Of a stretch of DNA of 64,000 nucleotides, positions 1 to 8,753 are shown piece after piece; position 1 is the stretch's first letter, and the number at the start of each line of letters is the position of its first letter. Source of the DNA: Bacteroidales bacterium (GTDB lineage: Bacteria > Bacteroidota > Bacteroidia > Bacteroidales > UBA10428). The notes under the pieces are model-generated. The model searched no databases. It was given only the letters and a program-made list of their open reading frames with translations, and had not been told where the DNA came from. Location: the NCBI GenBank assembly GCA_016938235.1, contig JAFGVA010000129.1, positions 1 through 64,000 of the forward strand. Reading direction: 5' to 3'. A program made the position numbers and the translations under genes.

Positions 1-54
1 AAACAGAAAGAATATAAAAAGGTTTATGGCAGTCAACTAACGCTTGACTTCTGA
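1..54 (+). CDS. 3' end of an unidentified gene (partial)
   Basis: Frame 1 is open from the first base and closes with TGA at 52-54, giving 17 residues that are Lys/Tyr rich. The other two forward frames close sooner. A strong hairpin follows 2 bases later, as expected after a gene end. The fragment is too short to identify, and it may be chance. Confidence 0.35.
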   Translation, partial: KQKEYKKVYGSQLTLDF

Positions 55-56
55 TA

Positions 57-86
57 CCTCGGGGCTCTGCCCCGGGGTTGTTCATT
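57..86 (+). terminator. GC-rich terminator-like hairpin
   Basis: Left arm CCTCGGGGC (57-65), loop TCT and right arm GCCCCGGGG (69-77) form a 9-bp stem with one T-G pair. A T-rich stretch (TTGTTCATTT) follows. It lies just after the stop codon at 52-54 and before the universal stress gene, so termination of the upstream gene is the natural reading. The very GC-rich palindrome stands out from its AT-rich surroundings and could also be a dispersed palindromic repeat. Confidence 0.6.
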
Positions 87-128
87 TCAGGCTTTTTATG
101 TAAATTTAGTAGACCTTAATTCAAACCT

Positions 129-566
129 ATGCGGTATCGAAGAATATTAATTGCCGTTCATGACTCAAAGTATTCAGAACGAACGGCCAGACTCGGAATA
201 AGTCTTGCTAACGATTTATCTGCTGAGCTTACTTTGGTATATGTGGTAGAATCGGTATATACAATTGGTAGTATCGATTCGGGAATACTTCCACAGGAAT
301 CCGAAAAGGAAAACATTGCAAAAGGTCGAAAAATTCTTGAGGGTTTTATTGCTAAATATCCGGTGTATAATAACTATCAGCTGATAGTAAAAACAGGCGA
401 TCCTTCCACAGAAATTTTAAAACAAGCCGGCCAATGGAAAGCAGACTTAATTGTCATAGGTCGACATGGGCTCGAAAGTTTTAAGCATCTTGTTTTTGGC
501 GGGGTTGTTGATGAGGTTGCTACGCATGCTCATATTCCGGTTATGTTGGTTCCTTTTACGAAATAA
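129..566 (+). CDS. Universal stress protein (UspA family)
   Basis: A 145-residue single-domain protein, the usual length for the Usp family. It opens with the typical beta1 strand (YRRILIAVHDS) and ends with the family's nucleotide-loop region around residues 108-130 (VIGRHG, then LVFGGVVDEV). The loop reads G-x2-G-x9-G-G where ATP-binding members have G-S/T, so ATP binding is uncertain. Usp proteins are cytoplasmic stress or starvation factors, often dimeric. The gene is monocistronic: 126 bp separates it from the next gene and a terminator precedes it. The exact role is unknown. Confidence 0.9.
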   Translation: MRYRRILIAVHDSKYSERTARLGISLANDLSAELTLVYVVESVYTIGSIDSGILPQESEKENIAKGRKILEGFIAKYPVYNNYQLIVKTGDPSTEILKQAGQWKADLIVIGRHGLESFKHLVFGGVVDEVATHAHIPVMLVPFTK

Positions 567-691
567 TAATTATTGATTTTAGGCTCATTGCAAAATCTAT
601 ATTATCTTTAAGTTCTTTGCAGGAAGGGTAAAATGAAATGTTTCCCCTGCAGATGCTGATTTAGTTCAATTCAAAAAACATCAATACTGAT

Positions 692-2704
692 ATGAAAAAA
701 CTTACAACCTTTTTGTTAATACCATTTTTCATGGCATGTACGAATCAAACTCCGGAATTAAGATTATCTGCATTGTTTGCCGATCATATGGTTCTGCAAC
801 AAGACTCTGAAGCTACTGTATGGGGAACTTCTGAACCAGGAGTTATTGTTAAAATTGAAACATCATGGGGAAAAACCAGCCAGATTAGAACTGATAAAGC
901 TGGAAAATGGATGCTGAAAATTGGTACTCCTGAAGCAGGGGGTCCATACAATCTAACAGTTAAGGCCCGTAAAAGTACAATCGTTATAAACGATGTATTA
1001 ATTGGAGAAGTTTGGTTATGTTCAGGGCAATCTAACATGGAAATGCCTTTAAAAGGTTGGCCGCCTGTAGATACCATAAATAATTCGGCAAATGAAATTG
1101 CGCAGGCAAATTATCCTGAAATTAGAATGTTTACAGTTGAAAAGGCTATTTCAATAAAACCAGAAACAAAGTGCAAAGGGAGTTGGGAGATTTGTAATCC
1201 TGAAAATGCCGGAGATTTTTCTGCAACGGCTTACTTTTTTGGCAGGGAACTACACAACAAATTAGATGTGCCGGTTGGACTAATTCACTCCAGCTGGGGA
1301 GGTACACCTGCCGAGTCATGGGCATCGGCCAAATACCTTTCTGAAATACCGGGCTACGAAGATATTGAAGAGAAAGTGGCCCTTTCGCAGAAAAAATCAA
1401 AAGAGTTTATGGAATGGTTAAACGGCATCGGAAAAGTTGATGACGACAGCATTTCACTCGAAGGTTCGTTTTATAACCTCGATTTAGATGATGGTCAGTA
1501 TGCTGCCTCCGAATTTAACGATGAAGATTGGAGCACCATGGAATTGCCTTCACTTTGGGAGTCAAAAGAAGTTGGGACTTTTGATGGCGTAGTGTGGTTT
1601 AGAAAGACTTTTGAGATGCCCGATGTATATCCTGAAAGTCTGAGTTTATACCTGGGGCCAATCGACGATATGGATGTTGCCTATATTAATGGTGTTAAAG
1701 TTGGTGGAATTGAGGAAGGCGGTTTCTGGACAGCAGAACGGAACTACGCTATTCCTATGTCGGTAATTAAACCAGGAACAAACACCATTGCAGTTCGAGT
1801 TATAGATACCCGTGGTGGTGGCGGTATTTATGGTTCGAAAAATTTAGCCATAAGAAAAGGAGAAAAGGAAATTGTTAATCTTTCCGGTGATTGGAAATAC
1901 CTTCCGTTAGCAATCTTTTTTCAGGGCGAACTATTTCGCTTTAAAGAAGATGACAGGAGCTACAGCAAGATGCCAAAAATGGAGCTTAGCTTAGATGCTA
2001 ATACACCAACAACCCTTTACAATGCAATGATTAATCCTTTAGTACCATATACAATTAAAGGGGCAATTTGGTACCAGGGCGAAAGCAATGTTGGAAGAGG
2101 TAAGCAATATGAAACACTTTTCCCGGCAATGATTAAAAACTGGAGAGATGATTGGGAACTTGGGGATTTCCCGTTCTATTACGTTCAGATAGCACCTTAT
2201 AATTATGGTGAAGTTGAGCCGAGTGCTACAGCTGAGTTACGGGAAGCACAAAGACTTACCTTAAATAAACCCAACACAGGAATGGTTGTAACAATGGATA
2301 TAGGAAATCCATTTAGTATTCATCCCGGAAATAAGCAAGAGGTTGGCAGAAGACTTTCGCTATTAGCATTGGCAAACGATTACAATATGCCTGATATTAA
2401 ATTCTCAGGTCCCATGTACAGCACTATGATAGTAAAAGATGGAAAAATTGTAATAAAATTTGATTATGCTGAAGATGGCCTGGTTTGTAAAGGTGATAAA
2501 TTAACTTATTTCGAAGTAGCCGGAAATGATGGTGTTTTCTACGAAGCAAACGCAGAAATAGCAGACAATTCTGTTGTGGTTAGTTGTTCAAAAGTAAATG
2601 AACCTGTTCAAGTTAGGTTTGGATGGAGAGATACAGCAGAGCCCAATCTGTTTAATTCTTCTGGATTGCCTGCTTCTCCTTTTATTACAAAAGTAGTCGA
2701 TTAA
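692..2704 (+). CDS. Sialate O-acetylesterase-like lipoprotein
   Basis: 670 residues with a lipoprotein signal ending in FFMAC (lipidation Cys16), so probably membrane-anchored in the periplasm or on the surface. The SGNH-type esterase core is visible: the nucleophile block GQSNMEMP (Ser114), the internal block IWYQGESNVG (about residue 460) and the catalytic His region IHPGNKQEVGRR (about 550). Between them (about 255-400) lies an inserted jelly-roll resembling the sugar-binding domain of GH2 enzymes, as in many Bacteroidota members. The family removes O-acetyl groups from sialic acids or from acetylated plant polysaccharides. No glycoside hydrolase or SusCD genes are adjacent, so the substrate cannot be told. 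Confidence 0.9.
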   Translation: MKKLTTFLLIPFFMACTNQTPELRLSALFADHMVLQQDSEATVWGTSEPGVIVKIETSWGKTSQIRTDKAGKWMLKIGTPEAGGPYNLTVKARKSTIVINDVLIGEVWLCSGQSNMEMPLKGWPPVDTINNSANEIAQANYPEIRMFTVEKAISIKPETKCKGSWEICNPENAGDFSATAYFFGRELHNKLDVPVGLIHSSWGGTPAESWASAKYLSEIPGYEDIEEKVALSQKKSKEFMEWLNGIGKVDDDSISLEGSFYNLDLDDGQYAASEFNDEDWSTMELPSLWESKEVGTFDGVVWFRKTFEMPDVYPESLSLYLGPIDDMDVAYINGVKVGGIEEGGFWTAERNYAIPMSVIKPGTNTIAVRVIDTRGGGGIYGSKNLAIRKGEKEIVNLSGDWKYLPLAIFFQGELFRFKEDDRSYSKMPKMELSLDANTPTTLYNAMINPLVPYTIKGAIWYQGESNVGRGKQYETLFPAMIKNWRDDWELGDFPFYYVQIAPYNYGEVEPSATAELREAQRLTLNKPNTGMVVTMDIGNPFSIHPGNKQEVGRRLSLLALANDYNMPDIKFSGPMYSTMIVKDGKIVIKFDYAEDGLVCKGDKLTYFEVAGNDGVFYEANAEIADNSVVVSCSKVNEPVQVRFGWRDTAEPNLFNSSGLPASPFITKVVD

Positions 2705-2732
2705 TAAAACTGACTTCTTTTATTCTTTTTTC

Positions 2733-2787
2733 GGCGATTATTCCTTAAATTTAGAAATAAGCATAGCTTACATAAGGAATAATCGCC
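2733..2787. promoter_or_regulatory. Perfect 15-bp inverted repeat upstream of the PfkB-type operon
   Basis: GGCGATTATTCCTTA at 2733-2747 is exactly repeated in reverse complement at 2773-2787, with a 25-nt spacer. The right arm ends 9 bases before the kinase ATG at 2797. No T run follows on either strand, so it does not look like a terminator. It could be an operator for a dimeric regulator or an mRNA hairpin controlling translation of the kinase gene. Confidence 0.5.
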
Positions 2788-2796
2788 TAAATTATT

Positions 2797-3744
2797 ATGA
2801 TACTTACAGTTACACTAAATCCGGCAATTGATAAAATTCTTATCCTGGATGAATTTGTGCTTCATAAACTGCACAGGCTGGAGAAGGGTGAAATGAGTCT
2901 TGTTGTACCGGGTGGTAAAGGGGTTAACATTGCTCATAATTTAAAAAAGCTTGGGAATACCGTTGCTACAACAGGGTTTGCAGGAGGACACTCAGGGCAT
3001 TTGCTTTGCGAAAGATTACGAATCGAGGGTATTTCAACCAGTTTTGTATTTACTAACGGAGTTACACGCACAAATACTTCTATTTTAGACAGGAAAAATG
3101 AAACACTCACAGAGATAAACGATTTCGGACAGGAGATATCTGCAGAAGATGTGAGTTTCTTTATTGAAACCTACGATCGATTACTACACAGAATCAGGAT
3201 AGTTGTTATTGCAGGTTCTTTGCCCAAAGGGGTTGATCCGACCATACTTACAGAACTTATTCAGCTGGCATCAAAAAAAGGTAAACAGGTAATTGTACAT
3301 ACATTATCCGATTACACCGAAGAATGCATGAAAGCCTCTCCTTATTTAATAGTGCCTGATATGAGAAGTCGCCATGAGTTATTCGGGAAAAAAATTGATG
3401 GAATTGCCCAGTTTCTTGAAGCAGGCAGGCATATTCTCATGCATTCGCCACATACTCAGGTAGTTTGTTTTATACACCGAATAGAGAATGTCGTTGCGGT
3501 AACCCGCGATAAATCATATATACTCCGACCAAAAGATTTGAAGATTGTTAATATGCTTGGATATGGCGATGCCTATGTTGCCGGTTTTATTCATGCCCAG
3601 GATAAAGGATTGCCTTTAAAAACAATTTTACGATACGCATCAGCAGCAGGCTTAACCGATGTTGAAGATTTATACAAAGAAATAAGAGATATACATTTGA
3701 TAGATAAGAACATTAAACGAATAGATTTGGAGGAGGTTGAATGA
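2797..3744 (+). CDS. PfkB-family sugar-phosphate kinase (1-phosphofructokinase/tagatose-6-phosphate kinase type)
   Basis: 315 residues, the normal size for FruK/LacC-type kinases. The N-terminal substrate signature is clear (TLNPAIDKI, then VPGGKGVNIAHNLKKLG at about 38-55). The C-terminal signature, normally DTxGAGD, reads NMLGYGDAYVAGF: the base Asp258 is kept but Ala is Tyr256 and the DT pair is lost. That alters the anion hole, so activity or specificity may differ from FruK. No PTS or fru genes are adjacent. The stop overlaps the next start (ATGA), so the kinase and the CBS protein are translationally coupled. Confidence 0.8.
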   Translation: MILTVTLNPAIDKILILDEFVLHKLHRLEKGEMSLVVPGGKGVNIAHNLKKLGNTVATTGFAGGHSGHLLCERLRIEGISTSFVFTNGVTRTNTSILDRKNETLTEINDFGQEISAEDVSFFIETYDRLLHRIRIVVIAGSLPKGVDPTILTELIQLASKKGKQVIVHTLSDYTEECMKASPYLIVPDMRSRHELFGKKIDGIAQFLEAGRHILMHSPHTQVVCFIHRIENVVAVTRDKSYILRPKDLKIVNMLGYGDAYVAGFIHAQDKGLPLKTILRYASAAGLTDVEDLYKEIRDIHLIDKNIKRIDLEEVE

Positions 3745-4181
3745 AGCATGTTGAAGAATATATGTTCAGGGATTTAACCTCGGTGAATGAAAATTCAATA
3801 ATCCGTAGGGTTATTAATACGATGAGATTGCATAGATTATGTGTTGTACCGGTAATTAATAATCTGGGTGAATATATAGGGTGCATAAATGAGCTAAGCA
3901 TTCTTGATGTTGCAATTCCTATGTATATGAAGTCGATATACAACACTTCGTTTATGGCTGATATTGACCAGATTACAAGTAATCTTCATTCTATTCTTAA
4001 TGAAAAAGCAATTAAACTTGTCGATAAAAACTACCCTTGGGTATCTCCGACAGATTCGATGTCGTATGCTGCCGATTTGCTCTACAGGCATAAGGTGAAT
4101 ATGTTGCCGGTTTTGGAAGGAAAAATGGTAGTAGGCATGATTTCACAAATCGAAATCCTGTCTGTTTCACTTGATAAATAA
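3741..4181 (+). CDS. CBS-domain pair protein
   Basis: 146 residues consisting of two CBS motifs (about 8-60 and 85-143) and nothing else. The second carries the characteristic end VLEGKMVVGMISQIEILSVS. CBS pairs bind adenine nucleotides and usually regulate a partner protein. The partner is likely one of the neighbours: the gene overlaps the upstream kinase by 4 bases and ends 9 bases before the transporter. A role as energy sensor for the kinase or transporter is an inference. Confidence 0.85.
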   Translation: MKHVEEYMFRDLTSVNENSIIRRVINTMRLHRLCVVPVINNLGEYIGCINELSILDVAIPMYMKSIYNTSFMADIDQITSNLHSILNEKAIKLVDKNYPWVSPTDSMSYAADLLYRHKVNMLPVLEGKMVVGMISQIEILSVSLDK

Positions 4182-4190
4182 TAACAACGT

Positions 4191-5498
4191 ATGGCCAATA
4201 TTATTGGATTCATAGATTTTTCCGGGGCACATACCATTATTACACTGGTAGTATTCCTGCTTACCTTTACCTTTATTACAACAGAAAAATTGCCTAATGC
4301 AATAGCGGCATCTGTTGGAGCTTTTTTGCTGGTTGCATTTCATATTTTATCGCAGGAAGAAGCAATCGGTTTTATTGATTTTGATACCATAGGCCTCTTA
4401 TGCGGGATGATGATTACTGTGGCCGTAATGCGAAAATCAGGCCTTTTTGAATATATAGCAATAAAAGGGATAAAGTTTGCTAAAGGCGATCCCTGGAAAA
4501 TTCTTGTTGTACTTTCAATTGTAACAGCAGTATTATCAGCATTTCTCGATAATGTTACAACGGTATTGATAATTGTCCCCCTTACTTTTGCAGTAGCCGA
4601 AGCAATAAAAATAAATCCAACGCCGATTTTAATTTCAGAAGTTCTGTTTTCAAATGTTGGTGGTGCTGCCACACTGATTGGTGATCCGCCAAATATTATG
4701 ATAGGTGGATCAACACATCTCGGATTCACAGATTTTATTTATAACAATACACCTGTTGTTATTATTACCTGTTTTGTGATTTTCTTTTTACTCCGACTTA
4801 TCTATTATAAAAAACTCAAAGCTGTTGAAATCGATACATCAAAAATTATGGCTTTTGATGAAAAACGGACCATACAGAACAGGAAATTATTTTTTACCAG
4901 TTTGGCGGTTTTTGCTTTTATTATCCTGGCATTTATTACGCAACACATTCATATGGTGAGTCTGGCAAGTGTTTCTTTGGGCGGTGGTTTTATTATGATG
5001 ATGGTAACACGTCAGGATCCCGAAGAAACCTTAAAGGAAGTTGAATGGCCTACGCTCTTCTTTTTTATTGGCTTGTTTATTATTGTTGGTGGCCTGGAAA
5101 AAACCGGGGTGATTGCTGCAATTGCCGATAAAATGACCGAGGCTACAAACGGCGACATCGAAATGGCCACCCAGGCGGTTTTATGGATTTCAGCTCTTTG
5201 TACTACCTTTATTAACAGTATTCCTTATACAGCAACCATGATATCCGTAATTCATGACATGGGTATTGTTATAGGTGGAAATATTGATCCAATTTGGTGG
5301 GCTCTCTCATTAGGAGCATGTTTTGGCGGAAATGGAACCATAATTGGGGCAGCCGCAAATATTATTGTTGCCGGTTTTACCCAAAAAACTTCACATCCCA
5401 TAACATTTAAAGAATACGCTAAAGTTGGAATTCCATTAATGCTGGTTTCAATTGTTATTGTATCGGTCTATCTCCACCTTGTTCATTTTGTATTCTGA
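4191..5498 (+). CDS. ArsB/NhaD-type ion transporter (IT superfamily, SLC13-like)
   Basis: 435 residues, about 11-12 hydrophobic segments. Family landmarks include FLDNVTTVLIIVPLT at about 117-132, the repeat-2 equivalent FINSIPYTATMISVIHDMG at about 342-360, and GDPPNIMIGG at about 163. The group includes Na+/H+ antiporters (NhaD), arsenite pumps and carboxylate carriers. The sequence alone does not settle the substrate, and no ars genes are near. It is the third gene of the kinase/CBS/transporter operon. Confidence 0.8.
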   Translation: MANIIGFIDFSGAHTIITLVVFLLTFTFITTEKLPNAIAASVGAFLLVAFHILSQEEAIGFIDFDTIGLLCGMMITVAVMRKSGLFEYIAIKGIKFAKGDPWKILVVLSIVTAVLSAFLDNVTTVLIIVPLTFAVAEAIKINPTPILISEVLFSNVGGAATLIGDPPNIMIGGSTHLGFTDFIYNNTPVVIITCFVIFFLLRLIYYKKLKAVEIDTSKIMAFDEKRTIQNRKLFFTSLAVFAFIILAFITQHIHMVSLASVSLGGGFIMMMVTRQDPEETLKEVEWPTLFFFIGLFIIVGGLEKTGVIAAIADKMTEATNGDIEMATQAVLWISALCTTFINSIPYTATMISVIHDMGIVIGGNIDPIWWALSLGACFGGNGTIIGAAANIIVAGFTQKTSHPITFKEYAKVGIPLMLVSIVIVSVYLHLVHFVF

Positions 5499-5588
5499 TT
5501 TATTTTATTCGAAATAATCTTAAGATATTAAAATGGATGAATCGATTTAATAGCTATTATTGTATGTACGTTAAGTAAAGTTGTTCTG

Positions 5589-7502
5589 ATGCCTAAAAAG
5601 CTACTCATAATACTATTTCTGGTTGGTTTTTTAAAGGGGGTTTCTGCCCAGGATAAAATTCATGATTTTACATTGTCAATCATCGACACAACAGAATCAG
5701 AATATTTCCAGGCTTCTGATATTTTTAACTGGATTACTCTTAATATCAGTTATGATACCCGTGCTTTTAAAAAGTTATTATTCAACAACTATTCTCCCGA
5801 AGAAACGCTAAAAAGACGAAAAGGATTATGCTTCGAATATGCCACACTTTTTTCTGCGATGTGCCAGTCAGTAGGTATCGAATCGTATATGATAAATGCA
5901 TACGATAAAGGAATCGAATATTATAAAGGAAAGCCTATTATTCGCACTAAACATTCAATTAACGTATTTTACAGCGATAGTACATGGCATTTTGTTGATG
6001 CTACGGCCGGAAGTGGAAGTATATATGCCTGTCCGAATTTCTACAGAAAGGCATTACAAACTTTTTTCGATGTGCCAGCTGCCAAAACCGATTTCAAATT
6101 CCAGGTTCATCAGAATTACGATTATTTCGATATAATTACAGATAAGCTGCCTGGTAAGTTTTATCCCTTAGATCCAAAGTGGTATCAGTCTCAAAATCCT
6201 TTAAGTTTTTTTTACTTCCTGAACGATTCTTTTCCAGAAACTGTTGAATATATCAATTATGAAGAAGAAATTGAAAATGTCAGGTTTAAGGATCTTACAG
6301 ATTTCTATCGACTGGAAGCTTTCAATGGATTAAAGTATAATCCAAATAATTATTTCGATTTAGGTTTGGCATATTCCAATTGCTCAAATAAATATATTCT
6401 GGATAGAGAAATTAACGAAACCAATAAATGGCAGTTTGAGAAATACCTGGAGGATTATGATCTGATTTCAGAATCCTTTTCAAAATATTTAAATATTGCA
6501 GACTCTATATACCGAATAAGAAAGTTTGAACTTAAAAAGCTGAACAGTGATCATGGCAGGCTTACCAAAAAAATAGATACAAAGGCAAAATCGGCTAAAA
6601 GCTCATTTAGGTCAGTTCAGGAAAGGTACTGGAGAAAAGATTTTTCCTATGAAAAAAAACAAGGAAACCTTCTTCTCAAATCAGAAAGGTTAAAACTCAG
6701 ATATCTGGAACCTGTATACAGTTTCGATTCTGTAGCTGTTGATAGTGCAGAGCTTGCTGCATTATTTGAAGAAGCTATGCAGTTTAAACCTTTGGAGGAT
6801 TCACTTACAGTGCTTGTTGATTCCTTATTTGATGATATTGATAATAAATTCCGGCGCGATGCTATATTAGATGATAGTATTAACTATGAGAACTTCTTAT
6901 TTTCCCGGTTTATTAATCAATTGTTTTATTTTGTTCAGAAAGGTGATGAAGATATGATTAAAATTTTTGTCGATTCGATGCAAATGGCATATTCTGATAT
7001 TGCTAATCTTCTGTTACAGAAAAAGGGTACTAAAAAGGTATTACAGGAAGAGGCCGGCAATTATTATTCAAACAGCAGCCAATTGTTATCGGGTATGTCA
7101 AATCAAACAACTATTTTAAAGAAGCTGTTTCAGAAAGGAAATTATACCGATTCGATACGTACGCTGCATAATCAATTGCTCGACAAACAGATTAACTACT
7201 ATCAGCAATCGATGAAGTATACCCGAAAACTTGCTAACCATAATAATTTGCAGGCCGATTTTCGCAAACAAAATCTCAGGGCATTAAAAAACCAGAGGAA
7301 ACTGATCAAAAGAGAGTACAAGTATTTTAATGTGTGGAATGAGACCCTCATGTCTAGGGAAACGGCATGGTATGAAAAGGATAAAGAAATTGCCAAACAA
7401 ATAAAGTCCCAGGCACAAAAGAATCAACGGACAGTTATCTCAAAGATTAAGAAATACGAGCTTCAAAAAGAAAAGCACCCAAGTGAAAAAGAATTACAAT
7501 AA
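5589..7502 (+). CDS. Exported transglutaminase-like protein with coiled-coil C-terminal region
   Basis: 637 residues with a signal peptide ending near SAQ (residue 21). Residues 40-145 form a transglutaminase-like papain fold with an intact triad: Cys81 (RRKGLCFEYA), His122 (TKHSINVFY) and Asp137 (FVDATAG). Bacterial members are usually proteases or peptidoglycan/protein-modifying enzymes. The remaining 450 residues are highly charged, Lys/Glu/Gln rich and probably helical; no domain is recognised. It ends 3 bases before the convergent hydF stop. Confidence 0.7.
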   Translation: MPKKLLIILFLVGFLKGVSAQDKIHDFTLSIIDTTESEYFQASDIFNWITLNISYDTRAFKKLLFNNYSPEETLKRRKGLCFEYATLFSAMCQSVGIESYMINAYDKGIEYYKGKPIIRTKHSINVFYSDSTWHFVDATAGSGSIYACPNFYRKALQTFFDVPAAKTDFKFQVHQNYDYFDIITDKLPGKFYPLDPKWYQSQNPLSFFYFLNDSFPETVEYINYEEEIENVRFKDLTDFYRLEAFNGLKYNPNNYFDLGLAYSNCSNKYILDREINETNKWQFEKYLEDYDLISESFSKYLNIADSIYRIRKFELKKLNSDHGRLTKKIDTKAKSAKSSFRSVQERYWRKDFSYEKKQGNLLLKSERLKLRYLEPVYSFDSVAVDSAELAALFEEAMQFKPLEDSLTVLVDSLFDDIDNKFRRDAILDDSINYENFLFSRFINQLFYFVQKGDEDMIKIFVDSMQMAYSDIANLLLQKKGTKKVLQEEAGNYYSNSSQLLSGMSNQTTILKKLFQKGNYTDSIRTLHNQLLDKQINYYQQSMKYTRKLANHNNLQADFRKQNLRALKNQRKLIKREYKYFNVWNETLMSRETAWYEKDKEIAKQIKSQAQKNQRTVISKIKKYELQKEKHPSEKELQ

Positions 7503-7505
7503 TAT

Positions 7506-8741
7506 TTACAAATAATCTTCCGAAGTATCGTGTTTAATGAAGGGAGCAACAGCCCTGTTAAATATTCCCTGAACATAAGAAATAGCCATACCATAATTGC
7601 TTACCGGAATTTGGTTTTCAATGGCTTTTTTTAACCGGTTTTGTAGTTGTTTTTGAGTTATCATACAACCTCCGCACTGTATCACAAGCGAATATTCTTC
7701 GATTGGTCTGGGTAGGTTATCCAATCCGGCAACAGTATCGTATTCAATTTTTTTTCCCGTATAATTACTAATCCACCGGGGGATTTTTACCCTCGCGATA
7801 TCATCGCATGAAACATGATGCGTGCAGGATTCAAGCAAAAGAACGCGATCGCCGTCTTTAAGTTCAGATATTTTTGGGGTACCCTTAATGTAATTGTAAA
7901 AATCTCCTTTTTGGCGGGCCAATAAAATACTAAAACTGGTAAGCGGAATATCTTTAGGGATTGATGCGTCAGCTTTCAGAAAAACCTGGCTGTCGGTAAC
8001 AGCCAGTTTGGGTTTGATTTTGGTTTTTCTCAGGAATGAATCTACTTCTCTTTCCTTTAAAATAATAGCTGTACAATCATTGTCAAGAATGTCACGTATG
8101 GTCTGAATCTGTGGTAATATAAGTCTGCCTTCTGGTGCTTCAACGTCAATAGGTGTAATAAGCAACACAATGTCGCCATAACTTACCAAATCACCCAGAA
8201 TTGATGGTTTTTTCCAGGCTGTTGAAGGCATTTCTTTATTGATGGTCTTTATCAGCACTTCAACCTGAGATTTTGTTGCCTGTTTTGTGCTGAATTCAAT
8301 AATATCCTGATTTGTCTTTGCCTTGATTGTTTTAATAAACTCCTTATCAGGCCTAACAAGATCACTTTTATTGTGGAGGATAAGATAAGGTATTTTGTAA
8401 TTTTCAAACTTGTCTATCAGGTTGGACTCATAACTTTCAAACCTGTTTTGTGAAATTACAAGAATGGCTAAATCTGTACTTTCTATTGCTTTTAGTGTTT
8501 TGGCGATTCTAAGATTTCCCAGTTCTCCGGTATCATCAATTCCGGCAGTATCAATAAAAATTACCGGGCCAATTCCATGAATTTCAACCGATTTTTTAAC
8601 GGGATCCGTTGTTGTTCCGGCAACATCTGATACAATAGCAATATCCTGGCCCGAAAGCAGATTAATGATAGAGCTTTTGCCATTATTTCTTCTTCCGAAA
8701 ATTCCAATATGAGGTTTGTTATCTCTTCCCTTATTCATCAT
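7506..8741 (-). CDS. hydF: [FeFe]-hydrogenase H-cluster maturation GTPase HydF
   Basis: 411 residues, the family's usual length. An N-terminal Era/TrmE-like GTPase domain shows the P-loop GRRNNGKSS, the switch GTTTDP, and DTAGIDD. The C-terminal cluster domain fits C-x-H-x46-x-C-x2-C: Cys306, His308, Cys356 and Cys359. The residue before Cys356, a His in the published HydF motif, is Gln355. HydF is the scaffold on which HydE and HydG products are assembled into the diiron subcluster before transfer to the hydrogenase. It starts 12 bases after the aspA stop. hydE, hydG and the hydrogenase are not in the window. Confidence 0.95.
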   Translation of the reverse strand: MMNKGRDNKPHIGIFGRRNNGKSSIINLLSGQDIAIVSDVAGTTTDPVKKSVEIHGIGPVIFIDTAGIDDTGELGNLRIAKTLKAIESTDLAILVISQNRFESYESNLIDKFENYKIPYLILHNKSDLVRPDKEFIKTIKAKTNQDIIEFSTKQATKSQVEVLIKTINKEMPSTAWKKPSILGDLVSYGDIVLLITPIDVEAPEGRLILPQIQTIRDILDNDCTAIILKEREVDSFLRKTKIKPKLAVTDSQVFLKADASIPKDIPLTSFSILLARQKGDFYNYIKGTPKISELKDGDRVLLLESCTHHVSCDDIARVKIPRWISNYTGKKIEYDTVAGLDNLPRPIEEYSLVIQCGGCMITQKQLQNRLKKAIENQIPVSNYGMAISYVQGIFNRAVAPFIKHDTSEDYL

Positions 8742-8753
8742 GCGATAAACCCT

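Noticed and set aside
601..655. Weak GCAGG/CCTGC hairpin before the esterase gene
   Set aside because: Only five pairs with a long loop and no T tract.
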